Shown here in pieces: positions 12,801 through 25,000 of a DNA stretch of 64,000 nt. Below the pieces are notes generated by a model that did no database searches, was not told the origin of the DNA, and saw only the letters and a list, made by a program, of their open reading frames with translations. Every line of letters starts with the position of its first letter. The first letter of the stretch is position 1. Source of the DNA: Rhizophagus irregularis (Eukaryota > Glomeromycota > Glomeromycetes > Glomerales > Glomeraceae); NCBI RefSeq assembly GCF_026210795.1, contig NC_089449.1:3410001-3474000 (forward strand). The letters run 5' to 3'. The translations under genes were made by a program, and so were the position numbers.

Positions 12801-14543
12801 AATATAAAAATATTTATTCAATATGCTATTAATAACGTCCAATCGGTTAATCTTATTACGTCTGATGCTTTTGATGATCTTGTATCTCTTATAGAATTTA
12901 CCGTATCTTTAATTTTTACGATTAAACCTGGATATTGGGACTTTTATATTCCTCGAGCTTATCTGATTAATTATTTTGAAGCATTCAATATAGAGCCACT
13001 CATTCCAGGCCATCAACGTAATTGTAACACAGTGGATTATCTAGTCATGATCAAAAATTCTTTTGAACAAATCCAACAGCTTCTTAACTTTCTTATTTGT
13101 GAAGAAATGGTTTACTTGTCAATTATTCTTCGCTTGATACGTCTTTTGATCCTTATGAGTATGAATGAGCCAAAATTTACTACAAAGGTTATTATTTTTT
13201 TCAAATATTTGAATCGCAAGGTTTTTTCCGCAAAAGTTAAAAAATACCTGGAACAGAAATCTATGGAACAGCTTATTGATGTTTTGTGTAATGATCTTGA
13301 GGAAACAAGTCTTGATTCCCTGATTATTGTTCATTATCATGTAGAAGACGCGAGGGTTTTGTCAAAATTTTCTAATTTAGAGAAAAATGGTGTGATGAAG
13401 CTTACATATAAATCTATTAAAGAATTCCATTCTGCTCTTCAGAAGATTAAACCATCAATAAATTTTCGGGAAAGAGGTACTATCGTAAATAAACTTCAAA
13501 TGTGGTTTCATGATCTTTCTCAATCTCAAAATGCAATTAGAAAACTTCAAGATTGGTTTCGCAGGATAAAAACAATTAGAATAATTCAAGCTTGGAACCA
13601 TCGACTAGAAGCTACCAAGAAAATCCAAATCTGGATTCGCCGAATTTATAAACGTGTAAAATCACGCAAACCTTATTATGACCCAATGCCAGATAAGATT
13701 TATAATGACGTGACAAATTTCTGCAAAGTTATTACGAAAGAGATAAATAAAAAATCAGTGAGAATGTATATTATTTTATTGAAGGGCAAGACCGTAGATG
13801 TAGTTGTGGAGCTGATTAGGTTGTATAGGCGAATAAGAAAATTTGCTAATAATGTATCTCCGGATAAAAACAAAAGTAACCAATGTTTGAAATTAGAAGA
13901 TGAACTAAGGTTGGTTAATATTTGGAATGTTTATTATTGCTTTTCTTTGGCTAATTCAGTAAACTTTGTAAATAGGAATTATCGTAATAAAGTTGAACAG
14001 ACATTGAAATCATTATCAATAACTGAGAATTCAGCTAAGCACAAAAAAATAGATATTAAATGGTTGAATAATAAACTGCAAGAGGCAAATGATATCATCA
14101 ATCAGTTTCAAAAATGGATAGATGAATATAAGTATGAAGTTCGTCGGCTAGAAGCTACTAAAAAAATCCAAGTCTGGATTCGCCGGGTTTATAAACGTGT
14201 AAAATCACGAAAACCTGATTATGACCCGATGCCTGATAAGATTTATAATGATACAAATAATTTCTGTAAAGTTATTACGAGAGAGATAAATAAAAAATCA
14301 GTGAAGAAGTATAATATTTTATTGAAGGGTCAGACGGTTGATATAGTTGTGGAGCTGAATAGACTGTATAGACGCTTTATTAATAATTGCTCTCCAGATA
14401 TAAACAAAAGTAGCCAATGTTCGGAATCGGAAGATGAACTAAGGTTTGTTAATACTTGGAATTTTTATAATGGTTTTTCTTTAACTAAGTTCGATGAAAT
14501 TTGTGATTTAGGAATCTTCATAAGAAGATTGAACAGGCATTGA
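6882..14543 (+). CDS. UvrD-type SF1 helicase with TPR-like middle and IQ-like repeat tail
   Basis: Modelled as 11 exons: 6882-7709, 7784-8458, 8537-8648, 8723-9312, 9404-9564, 9637-9836, 9898-10334, 10404-10715, 10811-10999, 11081-11277, 11363-14543 (2,293 aa). Helicase motifs appear in order once introns are removed: Walker A GRSGTGKTT (536-544, split by intron 3), motif II DECQD (813-817), motif III GDIAQ (840-844), motif IV NYRS (888-891), motif V AKGREFD (979-985) and motif VI YVAVTRAK (1035-1042). All key residues of an active UvrD/Rep ATP-dependent helicase are present. Residues about 1105-1260 have TPR-like pairs (AGDxFEKAKKYDDAA). The C-terminal third holds IQ-like motifs (KKIQIWIRRIYKRVKSRK) and a 181-residue tandem duplication. 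The architecture resembles large fungal and animal TRANK1-like proteins. The second repeat unit is cut short by a frameshift near 14,509. Confidence 0.82.
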
Positions 14544-14650
14544 AATCACTATCAATAACCGAGAATTCAGTAAAGCACAAAGAAATAGATATTAAATGGT
14601 TGAAAAATGAGTTGCAGGATGCGAAAGATATTATCAATCGGTTTCAAAAA
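13605..14650 (+). repeat. 543-bp tandem duplication in the 3' end of the helicase gene
   Basis: The segment starting at 13,605 (CTAGAAGCTACCAAGAAAAT) recurs at 14,148 with the same order of blocks: the IQ-like helix, PxYDPMPDKIYND, the RLYRR helix and an EQxLKSLSITENS block. The offset is 543 nt, exactly 181 codons. In unit 2 one extra base near 14,500-14,512 shifts the frame. The protein ends at 14,543, while homologous sequence continues out of frame to about 14,650. Confidence 0.8.
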
Positions 14651-14825
14651 TGAAATGAAATATGATTAGGACTAATTTAGTCAGACATAATGTTTATCTT
14701 GATCATAATTATAATTTGGTTTTTTGGAATTATTTCCGTATCCATTATAATTTTTAAGTAATGTTTCTTTAAATTTTGATGGTAACAATTAACATTTATA
14801 AATTTATAAAGTGAATATTATATAG
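14544..14825. other. helicase 3' flank
   Basis: The first 105 nt still match the end of repeat unit 1, in a shifted frame. The remainder is AT-rich noncoding DNA. Confidence 0.6.
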
Positions 14826-14970
14826 TTATTGGGTAAGAAGTATTCAATATGAAGATTTATGACCGTCGATGTTAAATGATTGGCCGTTATTGTGCCACGT
14901 AGTGGCACAATGGCCAATCATATAATGTTGATGGTCAAAATGGTAATATTGAATACTTCTTACCTAATAA
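14826..14970. mobile_element. 145-bp near-perfect palindrome (foldback MITE)
   Basis: The arms begin TTATTGGGTAAGAAGTATTC and end with the inverted complement GAATACTTCTTACCTAATAA, one mismatch. The centre is TTGTGCCAC-GTA-GTGGCACAA. The arms also carry matched GATTGGCC blocks. The whole segment could extrude as a cruciform or transcribe into a long hairpin. No clear target duplication was found. Confidence 0.75.
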
Positions 14971-15273
14971 TGATTTTATTGTGGCAGACCACCAAGATCA
15001 TGTTTTAAAAGTTTATTTAAACTTTCTTTTAAATTTCAATTTTTACGCGTCTTTTTCTTTACGCGTTTAAAAGTTTATTTAAACTTTCTTTTAAATCCAC
15101 TCATTTGTACACATTTTTTCTTTACGCGTTTTTTCTTTTACACATTCTTTTTTATATACACTTTTTAAATACCCTACTTTTTCTTTACACATTTTTTTCT
15201 TTCAACCTATTCTATTATTTATTTTAATAATGAAGGAAAAAACTAACAAAAATAAAATAAATAATGATAAAGT
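14971..15273 (+). promoter_or_regulatory. promoter region of the Crypton recombinase, three ACGCGT sites
   Basis: ACGCGT occurs at 15,045-15,050, 15,061-15,066 and 15,124-15,129, each after a TTTT(C)TTTA-type stretch. A 31-nt direct repeat (AAAAGTTTATTTAAACTTTC...) sits at about 15,007 and 15,070. ACGCGT is the MCB element that MBF-type factors bind at G1/S genes in ascomycete yeasts. Its use here is inference. Confidence 0.45.
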
Positions 15274-16857
15274 ATGTTGTTATTATTACCAAAATATTGT
15301 TATATTAATTTGCTAATACAATATTTTCTATTCAAGTTTTATTTACCTACAGAAGACGAAATAAATTTTTTCAAAAAGAAGTCAAGAGTAGTAAATACAG
15401 ATAAATCCACAGCAAATTGGGTTCACCAATTTGAAAACTTTCGTGAAAAAGCTGGATTTACTGGTAAAAGCATAGATATTACTGATAGAAAGGAATTAGA
15501 AAGTCAAATCTGTAGTTTCGTAACAGTTATGAAGACTAATTCTGGTGAAGAATACAAGGCTAGATCTATCCTCAGTGCTATACATGCATTAAACCGACAT
15601 TTAAATGATTTATCATCACTATCTCCAATGGATTTTACTTCAAGAAAACAATTTCCAATATTATATGATGTATTAGATGGCAAAATGAAACATGTAGCAG
15701 AACAAGGAAAGGCCAATGTTCAAGGAGCTGATGGTCTTTCTGTTGAAGAATGTAAAAAAATACTGTATTCACCAGTATTAAACATTGACACACCCACTGG
15801 ATTGTTAAAAAAAGTCTTTTTTTTAAATGCATTATTCTTAGCTCTTAGAGGTGGTGAGCACTATTCATTACAATATTCTCATTTTAAGTTTAGAGCTGAT
15901 GGTCAGGGTTTTGATGTAAATATTCCTCGAAGTAAAACAAATCAAAGGGGTATTAATGGCTCATTAAATGATGAAAAATTAAGAATTCCATATCATCCAA
16001 TGATAATGGAAACTTATAACAAATATTTTTCTAAAAGACCAGGTAATGCCGATAAAGAATTCTATTTAAGAGAATATGTGTCTGAAGATGGTGAGTTCAA
16101 TGTACTTTATCATTTTATGCTATTTTTTTCAGTAATATGACATTTATTAGTTAACTTATTTATTTATTTATAGATTATATTATTTATAATCGTTGGTTTC
16201 AAAAGTTTCATGTTGGTGAAAAGCGATTAAAAAATTTTTTACATGAAATTGTAATAGAATGTGGTATTGATATTGGCAATCGAAAGATCAGCAACCATAG
16301 CGCCCGAAAAAGTTTAGTAGGAATATTGAAAGAACTTGGTACTAGTGACAATGAAGTTATGGCAATTACCCGGCATAAATCAAATTCAGGATTTACTAGC
16401 TATGAAAGAACTAAAGAAAAAATGCAGAATGTTAGTTTAAACAACTTAATGAACGTTCTTATAGATAATGATCAAATGGAAGGCTCGGGTGAGTTTTAAT
16501 TTTAATTTTTAAATTGATTTTCAATATACTAATTATACAATATGGAATTTTAGATGTTTTAGAACCTTTGCCACATTTTTCAATGCCAGATAAGCAAGCA
16601 TTAACACCAATTGAACTTAAATCAACTTTTACTAGTGCACGCGAAATTTTTAAAGGTAATTTATTAATAGTTTGTTTTATTTTATTTTATTTTATTGATT
16701 TCTATTAATAAAATTAGCTGAAATCAATCAAGAAAGCCGAATTCCATTTTCTAACAAATCCAACAAATTGACAATAAATGAAACTGAAACTTTACAGGAT
16801 ATTTTTAAAGGAAACGGATCAATTTTCAATAATTGTACATTTGTATTCAATAGATAA
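15274..16857 (+). mobile_element. Crypton-type tyrosine recombinase gene (four exons)
   Basis: Exons 15274-16090, 16174-16488, 16554-16655 and 16718-16857, 457 aa. The catalytic set of tyrosine recombinases is complete after splicing: Arg192 in LALRGGEH, His314-x-x-Arg317 in NHSARKS, His340 in ITRHKS and the nucleophile Tyr349 in FTSYER. A SAM-like N-terminal DNA-binding segment (about 40-160) precedes it. The C-terminus ends with a short Asn-rich FNNCTFVFN motif. This matches the Crypton / DUF3504-like transposase family, which integrates by site-specific recombination and lacks terminal inverted repeats. All four exons keep frame and every catalytic residue is intact, so the gene may be active. 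The first ~25 residues are hydrophobic and unlike a recombinase; the true start may be a different upstream exon near 15,230. Element ends were not identified. Confidence 0.82.
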
Positions 16858-18457
16858 TACTAATATAGTTTAAGTAACAGTTTTTCAAATTGCTGTACAG
16901 TATTAAGCTAAACTAATGTAAATGATATTTGGTAAATGACGTAATGCGTTAGCAATATTGAGCGGAAATTAAATAACATGATCCTATAGGGATGCCCAAT
17001 AAAATAAATTATTGAAATTTTATCATTTAAGCTATAATATAAAGTGAGTGTTACTATGATAAAGAATATTATCATCTTTTTTTTTTGATTTTTCTTCAAT
17101 ATATTTTGACGATTTTCTATGGATCAGAATGACAAATGTTATTAACAAAGTAAAAAAGCTTGAAATTTTTAATAAATGAATATTAAATTATATTAAATTG
17201 TCTACCTTTGTGATATGAGAATTAATAATTGCTTTAAGGAAAATTTTTAAAATTTAGCCGGCTACGAGTCCCGAAAAGAAGAAAAGATCCTAAAGAAAAT
17301 ACTCTCTATTATAAGTTCATTCGTTCAAAAAGGTCGTTCCTAAAAAAATGAATAGTTTTTTTAATAATCAATAAACGTTAAATGTGTCATAATATGGCAC
17401 GTTGTTCGGTTATTGAAACAATGAAACAAACAATAACAATGAAACCAATGTTTAATATGATAATACTCAAAAGATGGCTTAAAAGTATCGCACATGACTG
17501 TTAGATTTGATAACATATCATTTTATTAGTTCCTAGTATATTGAATCAATAAGTATAAAAACAATAAATTATAAATTTAACCATAAATATAGTCAATTGA
17601 TCATTGACTTACTTCATATGATAATTTAAAGTCCTTTTTTTGTATTTATGCATTATTTACTTACTTTTTTTTTATCAATATATGTTATATATGTTCCATT
17701 TTTTTCTCTGCTGAGTGTCTATAAAATGCAAATGCTCTGATTTCATTGTTATAGACACCTTTTCCTCGCTGGTTCATAAAGTTCACCCAATTTATATAAT
17801 GAAACTTTATTATTATCCTAAACTACTTTATAATAACAATAATTTTTTAAGGATTCTCCCGTCTTCTATAAAGACTGCCTTTGGATCATTTCGAGGGGTT
17901 TTCTAACCCGCATTAATCTCGTTGTAGTGCATACTATATTTCATAAATATTACAACACTATATATTATTTCAAGTTTTTTCAGAATCAACTTGATCTATT
18001 GTAACGGCTTCTTCAACAGGATTAATCTGTTTGCTGTGGCGTTAATTTCGGCGTTGTTGGTGTTGTCATTGGTTTGCTGTTATCGTAAATAGAGATACAA
18101 GTATCCTAAATTTGTGGGGCTATGCAAATTTTACAAGGCTTGTTTGTAAGGCTTAGAAAAACAAAAAGATATTTATACGGGTAATCTATGCTCTTACTTT
18201 TTTGCTATTTCAAATATAAATCTTTATAATTTTTTTTTTTTAAAAAAAAATGAACCAGATTATCACCTAATATTCACAATATTCATGAGATCTCAAATAT
18301 CAAATGAAAAACTTAAAGTTTTCCAAAATAATTATTATTAAATATTCTTGATAATTTGGTTATTATAATTCAATAATTCAAAAAATTTTCTTTTTCAATC
18401 CTTTAAAACTTAACACAAATCTTCACATTCTATTAGGAAAAAAGAAATATAAAACAT
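16858..18457. other. intergenic after Crypton, no gene seen
   Basis: AT-rich spacer with normal CpG frequency. No supported reading frame. The right end of the Crypton must lie somewhere in this stretch or just after 16,857. Confidence 0.4.
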
Positions 18458-18674
18458 ATGCGTTTAGATAAGAAAGGAAAAGATAATATATCCCAGAACG
18501 CCTTCATGGAACTCAAAGACATTACATTTGATTCCTATATTAACAAAGACAACATTGATATAGAAAAAATCACTTTCATCAGGCTATACACTAAAGATTA
18601 TGGCGGATAACTTTAATGAATCTCTCAATCCTAACATTACTGTACATTTAAATGAACTTGTGGCAAGAAAATGA
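18458..18674 (+). pseudogene. two short overlapping frames, possible coding remnant
   Basis: An ATG at 18,458 opens 50 codons ending at 18,610. A second ATG at 18,600 opens 24 codons in another frame ending at 18,674. Composition is protein-like (charged and hydrophobic residues balanced), and the frames abut, as expected of one gene with a frameshift. No family is recognised. Confidence 0.25.
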
Positions 18675-18753
18675 CAGTTTTTCCTAATCATTGTGTAGTT
18701 TAAAACCATAATTTGCTTTCAAAAGATGAATATTATATCAATAGAATCAAGAA

Positions 18754-19014
18754 ATGCCAACCAAAATTATTTATATAGGAACTTATGCAATACAAGGCAA
18801 AAGAGTTTCAGGCGGTCATTATGAAGCTACCTGTTGCTACTGTAATATGTTTTGGCATAAAGGAGACATAAAGATAAATAAATCTGTCCTAGTAACCTCA
18901 ATTTCCAACATGAAAGAAGACGACCCTACTCTTGTCGTTCAATGGAACTTTGACGCGTTTAATGTAAACAGAAGTAGGGACGTATATGTGGAATTATTAA
19001 AAACATTTTTTTAA
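18754..19014 (+). pseudogene. BED-type zinc-finger-like fragment (hAT-like transposase remnant)
   Basis: 86-aa frame. Residues 20-38 (GGHYEATCCYCNMFWHKGD) match the first half of a BED finger: a YxATCxYC motif with the C-x2-C pair and a following FWxKG. The His/Cys half (L..HL...C) that should come next is missing and is replaced by unrelated sequence. This fits a decayed N-terminus of a hAT-type transposase or a host protein derived from one. It lies directly at the edge of the CpG-depleted block. The rest of a transposase (RNase H-like and hATC parts) is not recognisable nearby. Confidence 0.4.
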
Positions 19015-19020
19015 TCTTAA

Positions 19021-22000
19021 TTTCATATGATTAATGAAAAGGCATTAATTAAATTTTATCAAGAAATAGATCTTTGATATTGATATTTTGAAATTTATTA
19101 ATTAGCAAATTTATTAATTCATTTTTATTATTTTATATCTTAAAGTCATATACCATATGAAGAGATATTCATAATACTTTGATTCATTAATTTCACTATC
19201 CCTAATACTCAATTTTATTATATACCCTATAGTTGGTAGCATAAATTTAGTATTACAAATAGTTGGTAGATAGAAATAATAGAATATTTTTTAAAAAAGG
19301 ATTTATTATTTTTTCTTTAAAATCATTTTATTATTTTTTTTTTAAAAAAAAACATTGTTATTTTGTTCTTTTTTCAAAAAAAACATTTTGTTTTCTTTCA
19401 GTTTTTCAAAAAACAATTTTATTATTTTTCTTGTGAATGGTGTATTACAGGATTTTTAGGCAACAGCCATTCCAACTGAAAATTGGGTTGTATCCAAAGA
19501 GCCTTAAAAACATTTGTGACTCTAAACAAGGAAAGAGAGCAGAAAAGGCATGTCTTAATGACAAATATCTGAAATCTTTTACCACTATGCATTAGAGATT
19601 TTTATAATAATGAAAATATAGAGAAAATAATTGCAATATACTTTATATATAGCTGATCACAAATTAAAGTTGATAAGATTTTAAGTACAACATCATAAAA
19701 TGTTTATCCAAGAACTATGCAAAATATTAAATTTTATGTATATCAATAAGATTAATATATTGGGAATGGTGAACTTATAACATTTCATTACTACAAGTCC
19801 ATGACTAAACAACTTTTATGTAAATGGCATTTCAGACATTGATAGGCTTTTTGTACATTTCAGCCCTTCCAAAGTTCTAATAACTTATCTACAATAGGAG
19901 TTAAATAATTATCAGGTTCTAACCTAAATTAAATATGAGGAAGCTGTAAATAATTCTTAAAAAAGAGTTTCAAAAAATCACAACCTTTATAGAAAATAAG
20001 GTTATTGTGATATTGATGTGATTACAGTTTTAAGAGCAATGTTAGCTGTAATTTTATATTTACCATTATAATTTGGTAATACATCTGATACTGTAAAATT
20101 TATTTCCAAAGATTTCAATTATAATGAATAAAATGTAATGCAGAATTAATTTACAAGAATAATGAGTCAAATGACACCATTGGCTTATTTATTGTCACAA
20201 GAAAAAGCAATCATTCCCTTCAATTTGTTAACTGTTGATTTCCTTAAGAAGTATATATGTGAACAGGAAAAATTATCCTTAAAGACTTTGGTACTAGTTT
20301 TTAAGTACAAGCTTCAGCTTTATCACCACAGTTGCAAGCATTAACATGAAAATATTTAATAGTTATAGAAACTTTAAGTATTATATAGATCACATAGTAA
20401 AAGATCAAAAATTCTAAAGAATTAATATTCTGGAAAAATATTAACAAGAGAAATCTGAAATTATTATTGAATTTTTTTCCATAATTCTTTAAAAATTATC
20501 AAAATTAGGATTGTATAGGATTTAAAAATCCTATTAGTACTTTTCAACTTTTATCTGATAATTCAAATACTTAGACTTATTGGAAAAAGAATTATTTATA
20601 CAATTAATACTAGTATCAGTATATCAAATTATTCTAAAACTATAAAAAGTAAAAATTATATCTAAAAGAAACTTTAAATAGACATAGTTTGACACATTTT
20701 TACTGCCATTAGCATGGAAAATAGGAAGACCATGGCTGGAACATCAAGTTATTAATGATAAAAATTATATGTTTTGTACTATTTGCCAAAAGGCATCCCA
20801 TCAGAGCTGTTTTACATTAATGATCAGACTAGAATTAATTATTTTATAATATTCAATTCCTTATTATTGAACATCATTTTTTATTTTATATCCAAAATAT
20901 TTTATATTCTTATTATTATTTCAAATTACCATAATTGTGATTAGAATGCAAAGAATTTTTTATAGAATAAATGTTGTTAAGAATATCGAAAATGATCAAC
21001 AAAACAAAATTAAGAAATTAGAAGAGAATATAGAACAGTTAAAGAGGAAAAATGAATATTTAGAAAATTTAGAAAATGAAAGGCTAAACACATTGGATCT
21101 TTATTTGCAAAGTTAAAAATATATATACTGAAGGACCATGATATTGATTATAATGCCTTTTCTGTTAATAAATAGATCATGGAATAATTAATCTCCTTTT
21201 TGCAAAAACAAAACTTGTGCTTAGATCTGACTTTAATATAAGTAGTAAATGAAGATCATATCTAAAAAAAATAAATGCATTTATACAAAAGAATCAACTT
21301 TCAAGTTAATTATACTTTAATCAAATTATTCTACCAATTCTGTTAAAAATTACAGATGTTAGTTCTGCCACAAAAAGAATTCAGTTATAAGTTTTTTTTT
21401 GCTTTCCCTTGATGAAGATTTTTTTTATAAAATTTTTTCTGTCATTTAAAGGAAAAGTAGAGTGTCATGCAGACAATTGTATATATATTAAATACATTTT
21501 AACAGCTTAAAGATAAGATTATAGTTAACCTAAAAGAATAACACATTGAGAAGAGTTTATTGCAGAAGAAATCTATCAGCACAACTTTATTGAATAGGAG
21601 AGATTCAAGAAACCAGATAAATTAGAAGTAGTTGTTAAATCCAATGTTTATACTGCTATGAAGGTCAATATATTTAAAGTTATGAGAAAATCAAAGGAGA
21701 CAAAATACTTATTTAAACTTCACAAATTAAAGGTGTTCCTAATTTGACTTTCCTCCATTATTACTTATTTGGAATATAACCCACTTATAATAAATGCTTG
21801 TTTCTTGCATATATGAACAATTTCTACTCTTTTTACTCTCCAATTTTATGTTCTCTTCATCACAGCATAATGGCAGAAATCTATTGTCCAAGGAATAGAT
21901 GACCACATTTTTTATAATATGTTGCATATATTGAAAGTGGATACAGCATGGTAATACCTATACATTTTATTTAAGGCAAAACTCTAAATCTTATAACAAT

Positions 22001-25000
22001 GCAGAAAGAAAATTATATGATATAGCAAAATTAGAGTAACTGAAAGGAATTATAGTAAGAGGTCAAAATTAAAAAAATTAAAAATAAGGAGTTTAAGTAA
22101 GGGATTAGAGTAAAGAAATATATTACTATCTAATTCTAGTATAACCCAATTGAAATCAAGGTAATATAAAAAATAAAATGAATTCTAATAAGAAGTCTGG
22201 AAATAGTTATGAGAAAAAGAACTTTAAGGAAAAATCTGACAAATCAGGTTCCTTATAAAGAGAAAAGAAAAGATGTCTCCAAACAAGCTCTGAAATTTTC
22301 ATAACTAATGATGACCGGAAAGCTATACTTCAAGTCATGGTTGCCAAGGGTATACTTTCCAACTGTAGAGCTATATATTGAGAAAAAGTGCTCTAGAAAC
22401 GGCTATAAAACAATATAATAATGAGCTTGATGACACAATATTAGTGTGTAAACAAAAAAAATTAAATAAGATTGTAATAAAATTGGAAGATAAAATTATC
22501 ATAACTAATGTCCAGACCCAAAATATTTTTTTCTAGTAGAATCAGAAAGTGGAGCTATATCCCTGGTACAGAGATATCATTTGCTGGAGATAGTTACTTG
22601 ACTTACTTAAACCCAATTAGAGAAGCTCTTGATAAAAACTGGGCGATCAAAATATTATAAAACTTTGTTTTTAAAACAAAGATGAAAAAAGAAATGTTTA
22701 TCTGGAAAATTTAATAATTGTTAATTTGAAAATTTTATTAAATTATTTTTTATTGATAAATATTCAAATTTAAATACTAAACATTATAATTGTAAAAAAC
22801 ATAAAATTGTAACTCATCATGAATAATCAACATATAATTCCTTTTACAATATAGTCTATATACCTAGCTGAGTTGAATATAGTATGATTTGGCAAAACTA
22901 TGGGCAACAAAAACTATTGCTAAAACCATGAATTATTTTTAACTGAATTAATTAAAATAGATAATAAAATGTTGATATCAGGCTTCAGTTCTTTTTACAG
23001 AAGAAATGTGGACATAACAAGATTTACAAGTGTTACATTTGATTGAATCGGATTATTCAATATTAGCTGAAAAAAGAATAACCGGTTCCAGCTTTTTATA
23101 TATTACAAAAGAAGACTTGCTAAGAGCTGGTCTAGAACAACAAGCAAAATTAAAACAATAGAATAGGAAAAAACAAATCTAATTGGTTTACATTTCAACA
23201 AGCTTTTATATTAAATATCTTTACAATTAAACAATGGTTATATTGAGAATAATTAAGGAGAACTTCAAAGCAGTTATCAAGAAATTTTTGAAAAGTGAGT
23301 ATTATGTGCAAAGTTCATACTTTCAGGTTCATATTCTCAGAAGTGTTCAGTTTACATCAAATGGGGTATACTTAGAAATTGTCCACTTATTATTAAATTA
23401 CCACAGTAAGAACTCATTATCTTTTGAAGTCTTTGGGATTAGAAACCCTTTTTAATGCCTATTAGAAGACTCAAGGGGAATGAATTTCAAGACTTGGTAT
23501 GGGTACATTTCACAACAGCAGCAGCAAAGTTAGCAGCAACTTCAATAGTAGAAGAATAAGTATCATTCTTTAATAATTTAGAAGAAAAATTGAATTAAAA
23601 AGATAAGGCAATATGGATGGGATGGGCATGTGACTTAGAATTTGGGTTTGTAAATTTTGGGTTAAATGCTACCATTCCTGGAAGGAGTGTTAAAATTAAA
23701 GGATAGCTTAGGAAGAGGTAACAAACCAGATATCAATGATATTATAGGTAGTACTCCTTATTTTCTATTGTCTGATCTTTTTTCTTTATGCTAAAAAGCA
23801 TAAATATATTACTATACCTTAATAATGACTTTAATTTTAATTTATTTCAATAATAAAGAGTTTTACAATATTTCTTCTATTAAATTTTTCTAAGTCATCA
23901 ATTATATTGTATCATTTGTAGATAGATTACAATCATATGAACAATATTAATATTTTGATGTCATAAATTAGCAAATGTTGATTTAGTTGTTTCAATGTTT
24001 AAAATTACAAAATATATTCATAAAATTATTTTTAAAATGAACTTTTTTATTTAATTACTGATGAATAAAGGAAAAATATAACAAAAAAATATTGTGAATG
24101 AATAAAACTTTTTGGATATAAAATTTTATTACCATTTATTGTAAACTTTTTTCCTATATTTTTTTTTGACTCTGTTTTTTTGTTTCTTAATAAAAATTTT
24201 ATACTATACTTATATATCAATTTTTTTTATCTATCTGAAATGAAAATTATTCTACTGTATGTCCAATAATCACGGATAATTCATAATAATTGGAGTAATT
24301 AGCATCCCACCATCCAATATGAAGTTATTCTAAAAAATGGAAAAGTTTTTTTTTGTTGAGAGTAATGTAAAAAAAATTAATGTATAATGTTAATAATATA
24401 AAATTTTATATGCATTTTTAAAAACAAATTTTTGTAGCTCTAATTCAAGCATAACAGTTTTCAAGTGGTCAAGAATATGCCAGTGCATTTTTTTTTCTCA
24501 CAAAGCTAACAATATTTACCCAACCAAGCACTTCTTCTAATATTAGTTGAACAATTTTGTACATTATTATTTACTTGGCAGTATTACGAACTTCCTCTGT
24601 AAAATTCTGGCCATTTATTGTCACTTCAATATTTTGTAATGAATAGCTCATTTATCTTTAACTCATAGTATTCTGAGGTCAAAAAAATTAAATAAACAAC
24701 CTTTGTTACAAGATAAAAATAAGCCTATCTTTAATTCTACTTTTAATAAAGATATATTAATAGGATATAATATAATATATAAGGTTACTGGTTAATAAAG
24801 GATTGTTATTTCTGTAAGAGAACATTTTTTACTATATGTATTTAACATGATTTTATTTTTTACTTTTAAAAAAAATCTCCTTTTACTTTAGTACTGCTGT
24901 AATTATGTAATTATATAATATATCAGATATCAATTCCATTTAGAAATAAATTTCGTATAATAATTAACAATACTATTAAATATTGTTATGAAATCCTAGC

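Noticed and set aside
23500-23740. Possible alternative genetic code (TAA/TAG read as Gln) in the decayed block
   Set aside because: The stops in this stretch fit Gln, but frameshifts and TGA stops occur in the neighbouring stretches, and the block is CpG-depleted. C-to-T decay explains it without a new code.
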